Origin: Actinomadura sp. NAK00032 | GTDB lineage: Bacteria; Actinomycetota; Actinomycetes; Streptosporangiales; Streptosporangiaceae | Length of the DNA stretch: 64,000 bases | Reading direction: 5' to 3' | Assembly (NCBI RefSeq): GCF_013364275.1 | Contig: NZ_CP054932.1 | Location: 1,550,001 to 1,614,000 of the forward strand | In this document: in pieces, positions 32,056-40,861 of the stretch | How positions within the stretch are numbered: position 1 is the stretch's first letter | Layout: each line of letters begins with the position of its first letter | The notes under the pieces: model-generated | What the model saw: only the letters and a program-made list of their open reading frames with translations | What the model was told of the DNA's origin: nothing | The model's database searches: none | Position numbers and translations under genes: made by a program

Positions 32056-33357
32056 ATGATGGCGAGGCGGTTCGGGCGGGCCGCGGCTGCGGCCGCGGCA
32101 CTGGCGCTGATGGTGGTCCCGGCCCCGGCGCGGGCCGCCGCGCCGGGCACCCCGCCGGCCGCCGCCACGACGCTCCGGCCGCCGACCGTGGCGTTCGACG
32201 ACGCGAAGCTGCGCGCCACCCTGGACGCCACCCGCGACGCGGGCATGTACGGGCTGTTCTCCCAGGCCCGCGACGGCCGCACCGTGTGGGACGGCGCGTC
32301 CGGCGTCGCCGACGTGCGCACGCGCCGCCCGGTCGAGCCCGGCATGCGGCAGCGGGTCGGCAGCATCACCAAGTCGTTCGTCGCCGCCGCCGTCCTCAAG
32401 GAGACCGAGAAGGGGCGCATCGGCCTGGACGTGCCGGTCGGGCACTACCTGCCGGGCCTGCTCCCGGGGCGGCTCGGCGACCAGGTCACGGTCCGCATGC
32501 TGCTGAACCACACGAGCGGGATCGGCGACTACGTCGGCACGGCGTTCCCGTCGTGGACGGAGCTGTCGCCGAAGAGCCTCGACGAGTACCGCTTCCGGAA
32601 CGTTCCGCCCGAGCAGCTCATCGCGTGGGGCGTGCAGGCGCCGCGCACCGGGATGCCGGGGGAGCGCTGGTCGTACTCCAACACCAACTACATCATCGCC
32701 GGAAGGCTCCTGGAGCAGGTGACGGGCACCAAGGCGGAGAAGTACATCACCCGCAACGTCATCGAGAAGGCCGGGCTCAAGGACACCTACTTCCCGTCCT
32801 CGCCCTGGATCGCCGAGCCCCACCCGCGTATGTACGAGTCGCTGTACCAGCATGTGAAACCGCCGCGCGACTACAGCGTCTACAACATGAGCTGGGCATG
32901 GACGGCGGGCGCACTGGTCTCCACCATGGACGACCTCAACCGCTTCTACCGCGAGCTCCTCACCGGCCGCATCATCGGCAAGGACGCGCTGGCGCAGATG
33001 AAGCGCACCGTCCCGGTCCAGGACGCCGAAGGCAACGTCCTGATGGACTACGGCCTCGGCATCTACGCGCTCGACCTGCCGTGCGGGACGTTCTGGGGCC
33101 ATGACGGCGCCGTCTTCGGGGCCGGCACGCAGGCGCTGTCGTCCGCCGGCGGCGCGCGCCAGGTGTCGGTCGCCTTCAACCTGATGAAGTACCAGCAGCT
33201 CGACGCCAACGGCGCGCCCGTCCCGCACCCGATCGACAACGCGCTCGCCGCGCACGTCGTGGAGGCCCTCTGCGGCACCCGCCCCGCGACGGCGACGGCC
33301 ACCCCCGGCGCCCCCCTCCGCCTGCTGCCGCTCCAGTTCGCCCGAACCGCGCGCTGA
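32056..33357 (+). CDS. Secreted serine hydrolase (beta-lactamase / DD-carboxypeptidase family)
   Basis: A 433-aa extracytoplasmic enzyme of the class C beta-lactamase/D-alanyl-D-alanine carboxypeptidase clan. The signal peptide is at residues 1-28 (MMARR, Ala-rich core, ARA-A site). Active-site motifs: SITK (S103-K106), YSN (207-209) and HDG (349-351, in place of KTG, as in many DD-peptidase/esterase relatives). The substrate could be peptidoglycan peptides or a small ester. GGAGAG lies 8-10 bases before ATG 32,056; a GTG at 32,038 extends the frame but would lie before that site. It is about 90 bp past the sigma gene terminator, so separately transcribed. Confidence 0.9.
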   Translation: MMARRFGRAAAAAAALALMVVPAPARAAAPGTPPAAATTLRPPTVAFDDAKLRATLDATRDAGMYGLFSQARDGRTVWDGASGVADVRTRRPVEPGMRQRVGSITKSFVAAAVLKETEKGRIGLDVPVGHYLPGLLPGRLGDQVTVRMLLNHTSGIGDYVGTAFPSWTELSPKSLDEYRFRNVPPEQLIAWGVQAPRTGMPGERWSYSNTNYIIAGRLLEQVTGTKAEKYITRNVIEKAGLKDTYFPSSPWIAEPHPRMYESLYQHVKPPRDYSVYNMSWAWTAGALVSTMDDLNRFYRELLTGRIIGKDALAQMKRTVPVQDAEGNVLMDYGLGIYALDLPCGTFWGHDGAVFGAGTQALSSAGGARQVSVAFNLMKYQQLDANGAPVPHPIDNALAAHVVEALCGTRPATATATPGAPLRLLPLQFARTAR

Positions 33358-33372
33358 CCCCCCGGCGCCGAA

Positions 33373-33394
33373 TGTCGGTGGGAGCGTCTAGCTT
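33373..33394 (+). promoter_or_regulatory. RecA-independent DNA-damage (PafBC-type) promoter
   Basis: TGTCGGTG (33,373-33,380), eight bases, then TAGCTT (33,389-33,394). This matches the TGTCRGTG-N8-TAnnnT motif known for RecA-independent damage-inducible promoters of mycobacteria and other actinobacteria, read with PafBC. Transcription would begin at about 33,401-33,402, at the ATG itself. Confidence 0.75.
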
Positions 33395-33401
33395 TCCGGG
33401 C

Positions 33402-35948
33402 ATGCCGAGCGCGACCGACATGGACGACCCCGCCTGGATGAAGATCGCGGCCCTCATCGACGATCGGAACCCCGACGCGGTCGCCGCCGCCGCACGCGAC
33501 CTGGACGATGCCGGGCGGCGCGCGGTCGCCAGGGCGCTGCCGGGGCACGTCAAGGCCGTCCGCGCCCGGCGCGAACCCTGGGAGGACATCGACGACTTCG
33601 CGCCCTCCTTCCGCGCGGCGGGCGCCGCCGTGCTGGGCGGCGCCTCCGCCGTCGCGGCCTGGCTCACCCGCCGCGAGTTCAACTCCCGCTGGTCGGGCGG
33701 CCACCACGACACCGACCTGCTGATGGAGTTGTGGGCCGACCGCGACGACACCTGGCTCGCCGACCTCGCGCGCCGGCTCACGATCCGGCTGCGCGGCCCC
33801 CGGTACATTGGGCTCGACCTCGTCCTGACGCTGCTGACCGAGACGGGCATCGAACCGCCCGAGCACGATCCGCTCGTCGTCGGCTGGGTGTCGTCCGCGC
33901 CGCCCCGCGCGCATGACCCGCTGCTGCCGTTCCTGCTGCCGCGCGTCTTCGAGGCCGCCGGCGTCGGCCGGCAACTGCGCGACAACTCGTCCTGGCCGCG
34001 GACGCTGGCGACGCTCGCCGAGCGGGGCGCGGTCGACCGCCGGATGCTGCTGGACGGCTGCGTCCGCCGGTTCCTGCGCGGCGGGACGGTCCTCGACCTG
34101 CGCTTCTTCGTGCGCCTGCACAGCCTGCTCATGCCCGCCGACCCGGCCGCGCGGGAACGCGAGATCCTCGACCGCGCCCGCGACTACGTCCGGCTGCTGC
34201 CGGTCGCGCCGGGCACCGTCGCCGACCTCGCGCTCGGCCTGCTGATGGAGCCCCCCGAACTGCCGTCCCGGCACGTGGCGGAGGCGCTGGACGGGGTGCT
34301 CTTCCGCGCGGAGTCGGGGCTCGTGAACACGGGGCTGACGTGGCTGCGCGCGACCCTCAGGGACAGGCCCGAACTCGCCGGCGACTGCGCCGCCGCCCTC
34401 GCCCGGGCGTTCGGGCACGAGTCGGCCGCCGTCCAGGAGCGCGCGGTCGGGATCGCGCTCAAGCTCCCCGAGGGCACGGACACGGCCGTGCTCGCCGGCG
34501 CCGTCCCGCTGCTGCCACCGGACCTCGGCGCGAAGGCCGCCGCACGCTTGGGCGGCACCGTCGCCGACCCCGGACCGGACGACGGCCCGCCGCCCGCCCT
34601 CGTCGCGCCCCCGCCGCCGGACCCGCCTCCCCTGCTCCCGGGACCGATCACCCGCCCGGCGGAACTGGTGGCGGCGCTCGCCGGCCACCACCTCCAATGG
34701 CCGATCATCGAACCGGTCCTGGCGGCGTTCGTCCGGCTCGCCCGGGGGGACGCCGGCCGCCTGCGCGCCGCGCTCGCGGACGGTCCGCGGCCGCACCCGT
34801 ACCCGGGACCGGACGAGCGGTACTGGACCTGGCCGAGCCAGTGGCTCGACGCGGCCGCCCGCCTCCTGACCGGTTCCGATCCGGTGCCCGCCGACTGGCG
34901 CCACCGGCTGCCCGCGCTCGAAGGCGGGGCCTCACCGCACATCATCCTGCTGTCGCGGTGCGCGGAGATCGCCGCGGCCATCGAGGACGGGACACCGCCG
35001 CCGCTGCTGCTCGCCACCCCCACCGAGCCGACCGGCCACATCGACCCGGGCGCGCTCGTCGACCGGCTGAAGATCCTGCGGGCCGCGGGCGTCGAACCGG
35101 GGCCCGCCGACCTCCAGCAGGCCCTGCTGCGGCTGCCGCGCGAGATCACCCCGCGCGCCGTCCGGCGCGCGTCCGCGCTGGGCACGCCCGCCGGGCGCAC
35201 TGTCGCGCACTGGCTGGCCGAGGGCGGGCTGCCCGTCCCCGAGGTGTCGATGGGCCCACTGGTGAAGGGCCGGGCGCAGCCCGTGATCGACGCCCCGCCG
35301 ACGGGCCTGCCGCTGGTCGACGCGGTGTTCACGGCCCCGCCCATGTACCCCGGCGCGCGGCACGGCTTCTACCGGCACGACTGGACGCGGCTGCTGCCCT
35401 CCCATCCCGAGGTCGTCGCCGCGCACGTCCTCCCGCACCTTCCCGGCGGCCGGTTCGGCTCCGGGGTGCCGATCGGCGAGCTCACCGGACTCACCGCGGG
35501 GAACGGTCCCTTCGCCGAGGCGATCGCCCACCACCTGGCCCGCCACCTGGCGGAACGGCGCAGCGAGGCCGCCGGTGACGCGCTGCTCACCATGGCCGCC
35601 CGGGGCGACCTGCCCGCCGCCGCTCTCGGCCGGCACATCGGCGGGCTCGTCCGCGCCGGCGAGATCCGCCCGGCGCGGATCACCGAGGCGCTCGACCGCG
35701 CGGCGGACGCGGGCGCCCACGCCGAGGTCTGGACGGCGATCGCCGCGGCCCTGCCCGTCCTGTGCCCCGGGCCGGGCGAGCGGCCGGTGAACTCCCTCGA
35801 CCGCCTGATCGCCCTCGGCCTGAAGACCGCGCGCTGGTCCGGCGCACGCGGCCCCGTCCCGCAGGTCGAGCAGCTCGCCGCCCGCAAGGGGACGTCCAAC
35901 GTCGTCCGCGAGGCACGCGCGCTGTCGGCCCACCTCGCCGCTCCGTAG
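33402..35948 (+). CDS. DUF6493-like helical-repeat protein, damage-inducible by promoter
   Basis: An 848-aa cytosolic protein, mostly short helices with Leu/Ala/Arg/Asp, suggesting HEAT-like repeats. The opening (DDPAWMKIAALIDDRNPDAVAAAARDL, AVARALPGHVK, AAVLGGASAVAAWLTRRE) resembles actinobacterial DUF6493 proteins; that assignment is from memory. A Pro-rich linker is near residues 390-425. No catalytic motif is seen. The ATG at 33,402 is chosen because the frame-extending ATG at 33,372 lies inside the promoter motif; the mRNA is then leaderless. Stop codons of this gene and the convergent lyase are 14 bp apart. The promoter suggests a role in the DNA-damage response, which is inference. Confidence 0.65.
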   Translation: MPSATDMDDPAWMKIAALIDDRNPDAVAAAARDLDDAGRRAVARALPGHVKAVRARREPWEDIDDFAPSFRAAGAAVLGGASAVAAWLTRREFNSRWSGGHHDTDLLMELWADRDDTWLADLARRLTIRLRGPRYIGLDLVLTLLTETGIEPPEHDPLVVGWVSSAPPRAHDPLLPFLLPRVFEAAGVGRQLRDNSSWPRTLATLAERGAVDRRMLLDGCVRRFLRGGTVLDLRFFVRLHSLLMPADPAAREREILDRARDYVRLLPVAPGTVADLALGLLMEPPELPSRHVAEALDGVLFRAESGLVNTGLTWLRATLRDRPELAGDCAAALARAFGHESAAVQERAVGIALKLPEGTDTAVLAGAVPLLPPDLGAKAAARLGGTVADPGPDDGPPPALVAPPPPDPPPLLPGPITRPAELVAALAGHHLQWPIIEPVLAAFVRLARGDAGRLRAALADGPRPHPYPGPDERYWTWPSQWLDAAARLLTGSDPVPADWRHRLPALEGGASPHIILLSRCAEIAAAIEDGTPPPLLLATPTEPTGHIDPGALVDRLKILRAAGVEPGPADLQQALLRLPREITPRAVRRASALGTPAGRTVAHWLAEGGLPVPEVSMGPLVKGRAQPVIDAPPTGLPLVDAVFTAPPMYPGARHGFYRHDWTRLLPSHPEVVAAHVLPHLPGGRFGSGVPIGELTGLTAGNGPFAEAIAHHLARHLAERRSEAAGDALLTMAARGDLPAAALGRHIGGLVRAGEIRPARITEALDRAADAGAHAEVWTAIAAALPVLCPGPGERPVNSLDRLIALGLKTARWSGARGPVPQVEQLAARKGTSNVVREARALSAHLAAP

Positions 35949-35961
35949 CGGTGCCGGGGCG

Positions 35962-36903
35962 TCAGGCCAGGTCGGACGGGTCGGTGTTGGCGCCGCACAG
36001 GACGACCAGCACCCGCTCGTCCGGGGACGGCCGGTAGGCGCCGGCGCGCAGGGCGGCGACCGCGGCGGCGGTGCCGTGCTCCACGACCAGGCGGTACTCG
36101 TCCCACACGAACCGGCGGGCCTCGACGATCGCCTCGTCGGAGACGAGCAGAGGCCGCACCCCGGTGCGGGACGCGACCGCGAACGCGATGTCGCCGAGGC
36201 GGGTGGCGCCGAGCGAGTCGGCCGCGACCCCGGACACCGGCACGTCGACCGGGCTCCCGGCGAGCAGGGCGCGTTCGAGCGTCGGGATCGTCTCCGGCTC
36301 CACCCCGACGACCCGGGCCCGTCCTTCGAGGGCCGTGGCGACACCGGCCATCAGGCCGCCGCCGCCGACCGCGAGCAGGACGGTGTCGACCTCGCCGCCG
36401 GTCTGCTCCAGGATCTCCAGGCCGAGGGTGCCCTGGCCGGCGCACACCTCCGGCAGGTCGTAGGCGTGGCAGAACAGCGCCCCGGTGTCGGCGGCGCGCT
36501 TGAGGGCGGCGTCCTGCGCCTCGGCGTACCGCGTGCCGACCTGGACGACCGCGGCGCCGAGGGCGCGCAGCCGCGCGACCTTCACCGCGGGCGCCGTCTC
36601 CGGGACGAACACCTCGGCGGGCACGCCGGTCTCCGCCGCCGCGTACGCGAACGCGAGGCCGGCGTTGCCGCCGGAGGCCGCGACGATGCCGGCGCCGGGA
36701 AGCCGCCCCTCGTCGCGCGCGGCCAGGACGTGGTTGAACGCGCCGCGCGCCTTGAACGACCCGGTGTGCTGGGCGAGTTCGAGCTTCAGCCACATCCGGC
36801 CGGCGGGCGCGAGCGGGACCGGGTCGACCTCGATCAGCGGCGTGCGGCGGACGCGGCCCGCGATGCGCCGTGCCGCCGTCCGGACGTCCGATTGAGCGAT
36901 CAC
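35962..36903 (-). CDS. PLP-dependent threonine/serine dehydratase family enzyme
   Basis: A 313-aa fold-type II PLP enzyme related to threonine ammonia-lyase, serine dehydratase and serine racemase. Lys51 in GSFKARGA should hold PLP; ASGGNAG binds the substrate carboxylate, and the GGGGLMAG loop holds the phosphate. There is no ACT regulatory domain, so it is the short catabolic type. The GTG at 36,903 has GGGGAGGAAG four bases upstream; a longer frame starting at 36,948 is rejected for that reason. The ECF sigma operon lies upstream on the chromosome but downstream in transcription (76 bp gap), apparently unrelated. Confidence 0.9.
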   Translation of the reverse strand: MIAQSDVRTAARRIAGRVRRTPLIEVDPVPLAPAGRMWLKLELAQHTGSFKARGAFNHVLAARDEGRLPGAGIVAASGGNAGLAFAYAAAETGVPAEVFVPETAPAVKVARLRALGAAVVQVGTRYAEAQDAALKRAADTGALFCHAYDLPEVCAGQGTLGLEILEQTGGEVDTVLLAVGGGGLMAGVATALEGRARVVGVEPETIPTLERALLAGSPVDVPVSGVAADSLGATRLGDIAFAVASRTGVRPLLVSDEAIVEARRFVWDEYRLVVEHGTAAAVAALRAGAYRPSPDERVLVVLCGANTDPSDLA

Positions 36904-36979
36904 CGATCTTCCTCCCCGAGTCCAGCAGTCAATTCCAGTTTGGCGCATGACCGGGGGTGGGGTGGTCGGGAGCGCGCCG

Positions 36980-38275
36980 TCACCGCGTGTCGGGCGCCGG
37001 GCCGCCGAGCGCGGCGGCCCGGTCGAGGAGCACCGCGCGCTCCGGCGCGTTGCGGGTCAGCTCCGCCGCGCGCTCGAACTGCTCCCGGGCCTCCGCCCGG
37101 CGGCCGAGGCGTTCGAGGAGGTCGCCGCGGACGCTCGGCAGCAGGTGGTAGCCGCGCAGTGACGGCTCGTCCAGCAGCGCGTCGGCGATTTCGAGGCCCG
37201 CCTCCGGGCCGTGCGCGCGGCCGACCGCGACCGCCCGGTTCAGCTCCACGACGGGTGACGGGGCGAGGTTCGCGAGGATCTCGTAGAGGGACGCGATCTG
37301 CGTCCAGTCGGTCTCGTCGGCGGTGAGGGCCTGCGCGTGGGTGGCGGCGATGGCCGCCTGCAGGACGTACGGGCCGGGCGGCTCCCCGATGGCCTTGGCG
37401 CGGAGCAGGGAGGCGAACCCCCGGTGGATGAGGAGCCGGTCCCAGCGGCCGCGGTCCTGCTCTAAGAGCGGGATGGGTTCGCCGGACGGCCCGGTGCGCG
37501 CGCGTGTCCGGGACGCTTGTATCTCCATCAGGGCGGCGAGCCCGTGCACCTCGGGTTCGCCCGGTGCGAGTTCGGCGAGGATGCGGCCGAGGCGCAGCGC
37601 CTCCTGGCACAGGTCCGTCCGCACCCAGGCGTCGCCCGCCGAGGCCGCGTAGCCCTCGTTGAAGATGAGGTAGACGACCTCCAGGACGGACGACAGCCGC
37701 GCCGCGCGGTCGTCCCCCTGCGGGACCTCGAACGGCACGCCGGCGTCCGCCAGGGTGCGCTTGGCCCGGACGATCCGCTGCGCCACGGTCGCCTCGGAGA
37801 CCAGGAACGCGTGCGCGATCTCGTCGGTGGTGAGGCCGCCGAGCATCCGCAGCGTCAGCGCCACCCGCGCCTGCATCGACAGCACGGGATGGCAGGCCGT
37901 GAAGATCAGCCGCAGGACGTCGTCCTCGATGCGCCCCTCGTCCGGGACGTCGAGCTCCGGCGGCGCCTGGCTCTCCAGGTCGCGGCCCATCTCCGCCAGC
38001 TTGTGCGCGAAGCGCTGCTGCCGGCGGATGCGGTCGATGGCGCGGCGCTTGCCGACGGCCATGAGCCAGGCGCCCGGGTTGTCCGGGACGCCTGACTCCG
38101 GCCACTGCTCGAGCGCGGCGACCAGCGCGTCCTGCGCGAGTTCCTCGGCGAGCCCGATGTCGTGCACCATCCGGGCGAGGCCGCCGATGATGCGGCCGGA
38201 CTCCAGCCGCCACACCGCGTCGACGCTCGCCCGCACGCCGGGCGCGTCCCCACCGGGCTCTGTCGAAGCCGTCAC
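36980..38275 (-). CDS. ECF42-type sigma factor with C-terminal TPR-like domain
   Basis: A 431-aa sigma factor of the ECF type with a long C-terminal extension (DUF6596 plus helical repeats), the ECF42 pattern. Region 2: LAEELAQDALVAALEQWP and DNPGAWLMAVGKRRAIDRIRR. Region 4: TTDEIAHAFLVSEATVAQRIVRAK. The extension is at about 185-430 (LIFNEGYAAS, DWTQIASLYEILANLAPSPVVELNRAVA). ECF42 factors lack an anti-sigma factor and need the extension for activity. The DGPF/YciI gene just upstream (50-bp gap) is the usual partner, and a matching promoter lies before it. The start is a GTG with a weak site. A second module of the same kind is at 53.4-54.9 kb. Confidence 0.9.
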   Translation of the reverse strand: MTASTEPGGDAPGVRASVDAVWRLESGRIIGGLARMVHDIGLAEELAQDALVAALEQWPESGVPDNPGAWLMAVGKRRAIDRIRRQQRFAHKLAEMGRDLESQAPPELDVPDEGRIEDDVLRLIFTACHPVLSMQARVALTLRMLGGLTTDEIAHAFLVSEATVAQRIVRAKRTLADAGVPFEVPQGDDRAARLSSVLEVVYLIFNEGYAASAGDAWVRTDLCQEALRLGRILAELAPGEPEVHGLAALMEIQASRTRARTGPSGEPIPLLEQDRGRWDRLLIHRGFASLLRAKAIGEPPGPYVLQAAIAATHAQALTADETDWTQIASLYEILANLAPSPVVELNRAVAVGRAHGPEAGLEIADALLDEPSLRGYHLLPSVRGDLLERLGRRAEAREQFERAAELTRNAPERAVLLDRAAALGGPAPDTR

Positions 38276-38325
38276 GCCGCCGATGAGAGCATTCGCACCG
38301 GCCGCCGCGCAAGCTCAGCGCGCGG

Positions 38326-38679
38326 TCACTGCCCGGGGTAGGGGTCGTCCGGGCCGAACACCTGCTTGATGACGCCCTCGCCGCCGCCGACGATCCCGTA
38401 GAACCGCTTGGACAGCTCGATCGCCTCCTCGCGGGTGCGGACCTCGATCAGCGCGAAGCCGACGACGCCCTCCTTCGACTCGGCGAACGGGCCGTCGGTG
38501 ACGGTGATCTTGCCGTCGACCGAGCTGATGCGCGTGCCGTCCGGCTCCAGGCCGCCGGTCGCGAGCAGCACGCCCGACTTGGCCATCTCCGCGATGAACT
38601 CGCCCATCTCCTGCTGCATCCGCTCGTCCGGGGGAGCGGTGTCGGGGCCGGTGTCGGTGGTCATCATCATGAATCGCAT
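38326..38679 (-). CDS. DGPF / YciI-family protein, ECF42 partner
   Basis: A 117-aa protein of the YCII-related (DGPF) family: TDGPFAESKEGVVGFALIEV is the hallmark, and the ferredoxin-like fold fits the length. DGPF genes accompany ECF42 sigma factors; their biochemical role is not established. AGGAGG sits five bases before the ATG. It is the first gene of the operon, read from the ECF42-type promoter at 38,757-38,731, with the sigma factor second. Confidence 0.93.
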   Translation of the reverse strand: MRFMMMTTDTGPDTAPPDERMQQEMGEFIAEMAKSGVLLATGGLEPDGTRISSVDGKITVTDGPFAESKEGVVGFALIEVRTREEAIELSKRFYGIVGGGEGVIKQVFGPDDPYPGQ

Positions 38680-38730
38680 GGCTGCCTCCTGCCGTCGGTG
38701 CCCGGGGTCATCCCCAGCCTTCACTGGCGC

Positions 38731-38757
38731 GTCGAAGAAGGGGAGGGCGGATCGACA
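38731..38757 (-). promoter_or_regulatory. ECF42-type promoter before the DGPF-sigma operon
   Basis: On the minus strand TGTCGA (38,757-38,752) is followed after 17 bp by CGAC (38,734-38,731). This equals the motif reported for ECF42 autoregulated promoters (TGTCGA at -35, CGA/TC at -10). Start of transcription near 38,724, leader about 45 bases. Confidence 0.75.
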
Positions 38758-38951
38758 TCCCGGCCCAAGTTTTCTCGGATTTTCTTCGGAGCATGGATCG
38801 TGCCAGGTCAGCCCGCCGAAGGGCCGGCCAGGGCGCCTGATATTCCCGCAGATCACGACAAAACGGGCGGCTCGGGACAGGTGGGCAAGCGGTCCGCCGT
38901 CGAGTAACTTCTCTCCGTAGGTAGTTTTCTTTCCCGTCGAGGAGGAGTTCC

Positions 38952-39776
38952 GTGGGAGATTCGGCACCGGGTACCGGTCCGCGACCGGAACCCGACATCG
39001 ACGACACGGTGCCGCAGTCCGCGCGCATCTGGAACTACTGGCTGGGCGGCAAGGACAACTACCCCGTCGACCGGGCCGCCGGCGACCAGTTCGTCGCCGC
39101 CTACCCGCAGATCGTGGACATCGCCCGGCACTCGCGGGCCTTCCTCTCCCGCGCCGTCCGGTACCTGGCGGGCACCGTCGGCATCCGGCAGTTCCTCGAC
39201 ATCGGCACCGGCCTGCCCACCGTCGACAACACCCACGAGGTCGCGCAGCGCGTCGCGCCCGAGTCCCGCATCGTCTACGTCGACAGCGACCCGCTCGTCC
39301 TCTCGCACGCCCGCGCGCTGCTGACCAGCAGGCCGGAGGGTGCCACCAGCTACGTCGACGCCGACCTGCGCGACCCGGCCCGCATCCTCGCCGAGGCCGG
39401 CCGCACCCTCGACCTCGGCCGGCCCGTCGGGCTGATGCTGCTGAACATCCTCGGGCACGTCGCCGACTACGACGAGGCGCGCGCGGTCGTGCGGCAGCTC
39501 ATGGGAGCGCTGCCGGCCGGCAGCCACCTGGTGATCGCCGACGGCACGGACGTCATCACCGGCGAGGCGTTCCGCAGCGCCATCGAGATGTGGAACCAGG
39601 CCAGCGACGCCCCCTACCACCTGCGCACCCCCGAGCTGATCGCCGGCTTCTTCGCGGACGTGGAGATCCTGGAGCCGGGGGTCGTGCCGGTGTCGCGGTG
39701 GCGCGCCGAGCCCGGCCCGTTCGGCGAGCCGGACGAGGTGGACGAGTACTGCGCCGTGGGCGTGAAGAGATCATGA
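38952..39776 (+). CDS. SAM-dependent methyltransferase, DUF574 type
   Basis: A 274-aa Rossmann methyltransferase of the actinomycete DUF574 (Methyltransf_19) family. Hallmarks are SARIWNYWLGGKDNYPVDR near the N-terminus, the SAM loop FLDIGTGLPT at about 94-103, the acidic strand-2 motif IVYVDSDP and a second acidic site near 135. Substrates of this family are unknown. The GTG at 38,952 has GAGGAGG six bases upstream. The XRE/DUF5753 gene follows with an ATGA overlap, an arrangement common in Streptomyces relatives, which suggests the enzyme is part of the same regulatory unit. Confidence 0.93.
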   Translation: MGDSAPGTGPRPEPDIDDTVPQSARIWNYWLGGKDNYPVDRAAGDQFVAAYPQIVDIARHSRAFLSRAVRYLAGTVGIRQFLDIGTGLPTVDNTHEVAQRVAPESRIVYVDSDPLVLSHARALLTSRPEGATSYVDADLRDPARILAEAGRTLDLGRPVGLMLLNILGHVADYDEARAVVRQLMGALPAGSHLVIADGTDVITGEAFRSAIEMWNQASDAPYHLRTPELIAGFFADVEILEPGVVPVSRWRAEPGPFGEPDEVDEYCAVGVKRS

Positions 39777-40726
39777 CCGCCCGCCCCCGCTCGGACGAGC
39801 CGTCCCGCACCGCGCCCGCCCCGCGCACCGCGCCCGCCCCGCGCACCGTGCCGGACCCGCGCACCGCGCCGGACCTGCGGGCCGCCGGGCCGACCGTGCT
39901 GCGCATGGTGGTCGGCGCGCAGCTGCGCCGCTTCCGCGAGGCGGCCGGGATCTCCACCGAGGCCGCCGGGTACGAGATCCGCGGCTCGCACTCCAAGATC
40001 AGCCGGATGGAGCTCGGCCGCGTCGGCTTCAAGGAGCGCGACATCGCCGACCTGCTGACCCTCTACGGCGTGACCGACCCCGGCGTCCGCGACACGCTGC
40101 TGGAGCTGGCCGGGCACGCCGGCACCCCCGGCTGGTGGCACGCGTACGGCGACGTGGTGCCCGGCTGGTACGAGCCCTACCTCGGGCTGGAGCAGGGCGC
40201 CCTGATCGCCCGCGTGTACGAGGTCCAGGACGTCCCGGAGCTGCTGCAGACCCCCGGCTACGCCCGCGCCCTCCTGTCCGCCCGCCACCCGGACGCGTCC
40301 AAGGACGAGATCGAGCGCCGGGTCGAGCTGCGCATGGCGCGCCGCCGCGTGTTCGAGCGCCCCGACCCGCTGAAGCTGTGGGCCGTCCTGGACGAGGCGG
40401 TGCTGCGCCGCGTCGTCGGCGGCCCCCGGACCATGCGCGCGCAGATCGAGCACCTGATCGAGATGGCGGCGCGGCCGAACGTCACCGTGCAGGTGCTGCC
40501 GTTCACCACGGGCGGCCACGCGGCCGAGAGCGGCCCGGTGACGCTGCTGCGCTTCGCCGAGCCCGAACTGCCCGACGTCGTCTACCTGGAGCAGCTCACC
40601 GGCGCCCTGTACCCCGACCGCGCCGCCGACATCGCCCGCTACCGCGACGTCCTGGACCGGATCGGCGTCCAGGCCGAACCGCCGTCCCGCACTCCGCAGA
40701 TCCTCCGCACCATTCTCGCCCCCTGA
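39773..40726 (+). CDS. XRE-family regulator with DUF5753 domain
   Basis: A 317-aa regulator paralogous to the one at 17.5 kb. The N-terminus has four 6-residue units (RTAPAP, RTAPAP, RTVPDP, RTAPDL). HTH is at about 45-100 (QLRRFREAAGISTEAAGYEI, SKISRMELGRVGFKERDI). DUF5753 follows (GTPGWWHAYGDVVPGWYEPY, HLIEMAARPNVTVQVLPF). It is coupled to the methyltransferase and not to a DUF397 gene, which is unusual against the first copy. No DUF397 gene lies downstream within the 135 bp before the next, convergent gene. Confidence 0.92.
   Translation: MTARPRSDEPSRTAPAPRTAPAPRTVPDPRTAPDLRAAGPTVLRMVVGAQLRRFREAAGISTEAAGYEIRGSHSKISRMELGRVGFKERDIADLLTLYGVTDPGVRDTLLELAGHAGTPGWWHAYGDVVPGWYEPYLGLEQGALIARVYEVQDVPELLQTPGYARALLSARHPDASKDEIERRVELRMARRRVFERPDPLKLWAVLDEAVLRRVVGGPRTMRAQIEHLIEMAARPNVTVQVLPFTTGGHAAESGPVTLLRFAEPELPDVVYLEQLTGALYPDRAADIARYRDVLDRIGVQAEPPSRTPQILRTILAP
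39806..39877 (+). repeat. Four 18-bp in-frame repeats
   Basis: Four consecutive 18-bp units encode Arg-Thr-Ala/Val-Pro-Ala/Asp-Pro/Leu at the N-terminus of the XRE protein. Copies one and two are identical; three and four differ by a few bases. Likely variable in length between strains. Confidence 0.8.
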
Positions 40727-40861
40727 TCCCGGCCGGGCCGCAGCGGCTTTCAGCCGGGCCGATTTGCGATTTGTCCGTATTTCGGGGAGGTCCGGGAAAG
40801 GTCAAGGAGTCGTCACGCGGCCTTGTGGCCCGTCCCGCGCCCGCTGATCATGACTCCACCG

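Noticed and set aside
33372..33401. ATG at 33,372 as start of the DUF6493-like gene
   Set aside because: It lies inside the TGTCGGTG promoter element and has no ribosome-binding site; the leaderless ATG at 33,402 fits better.
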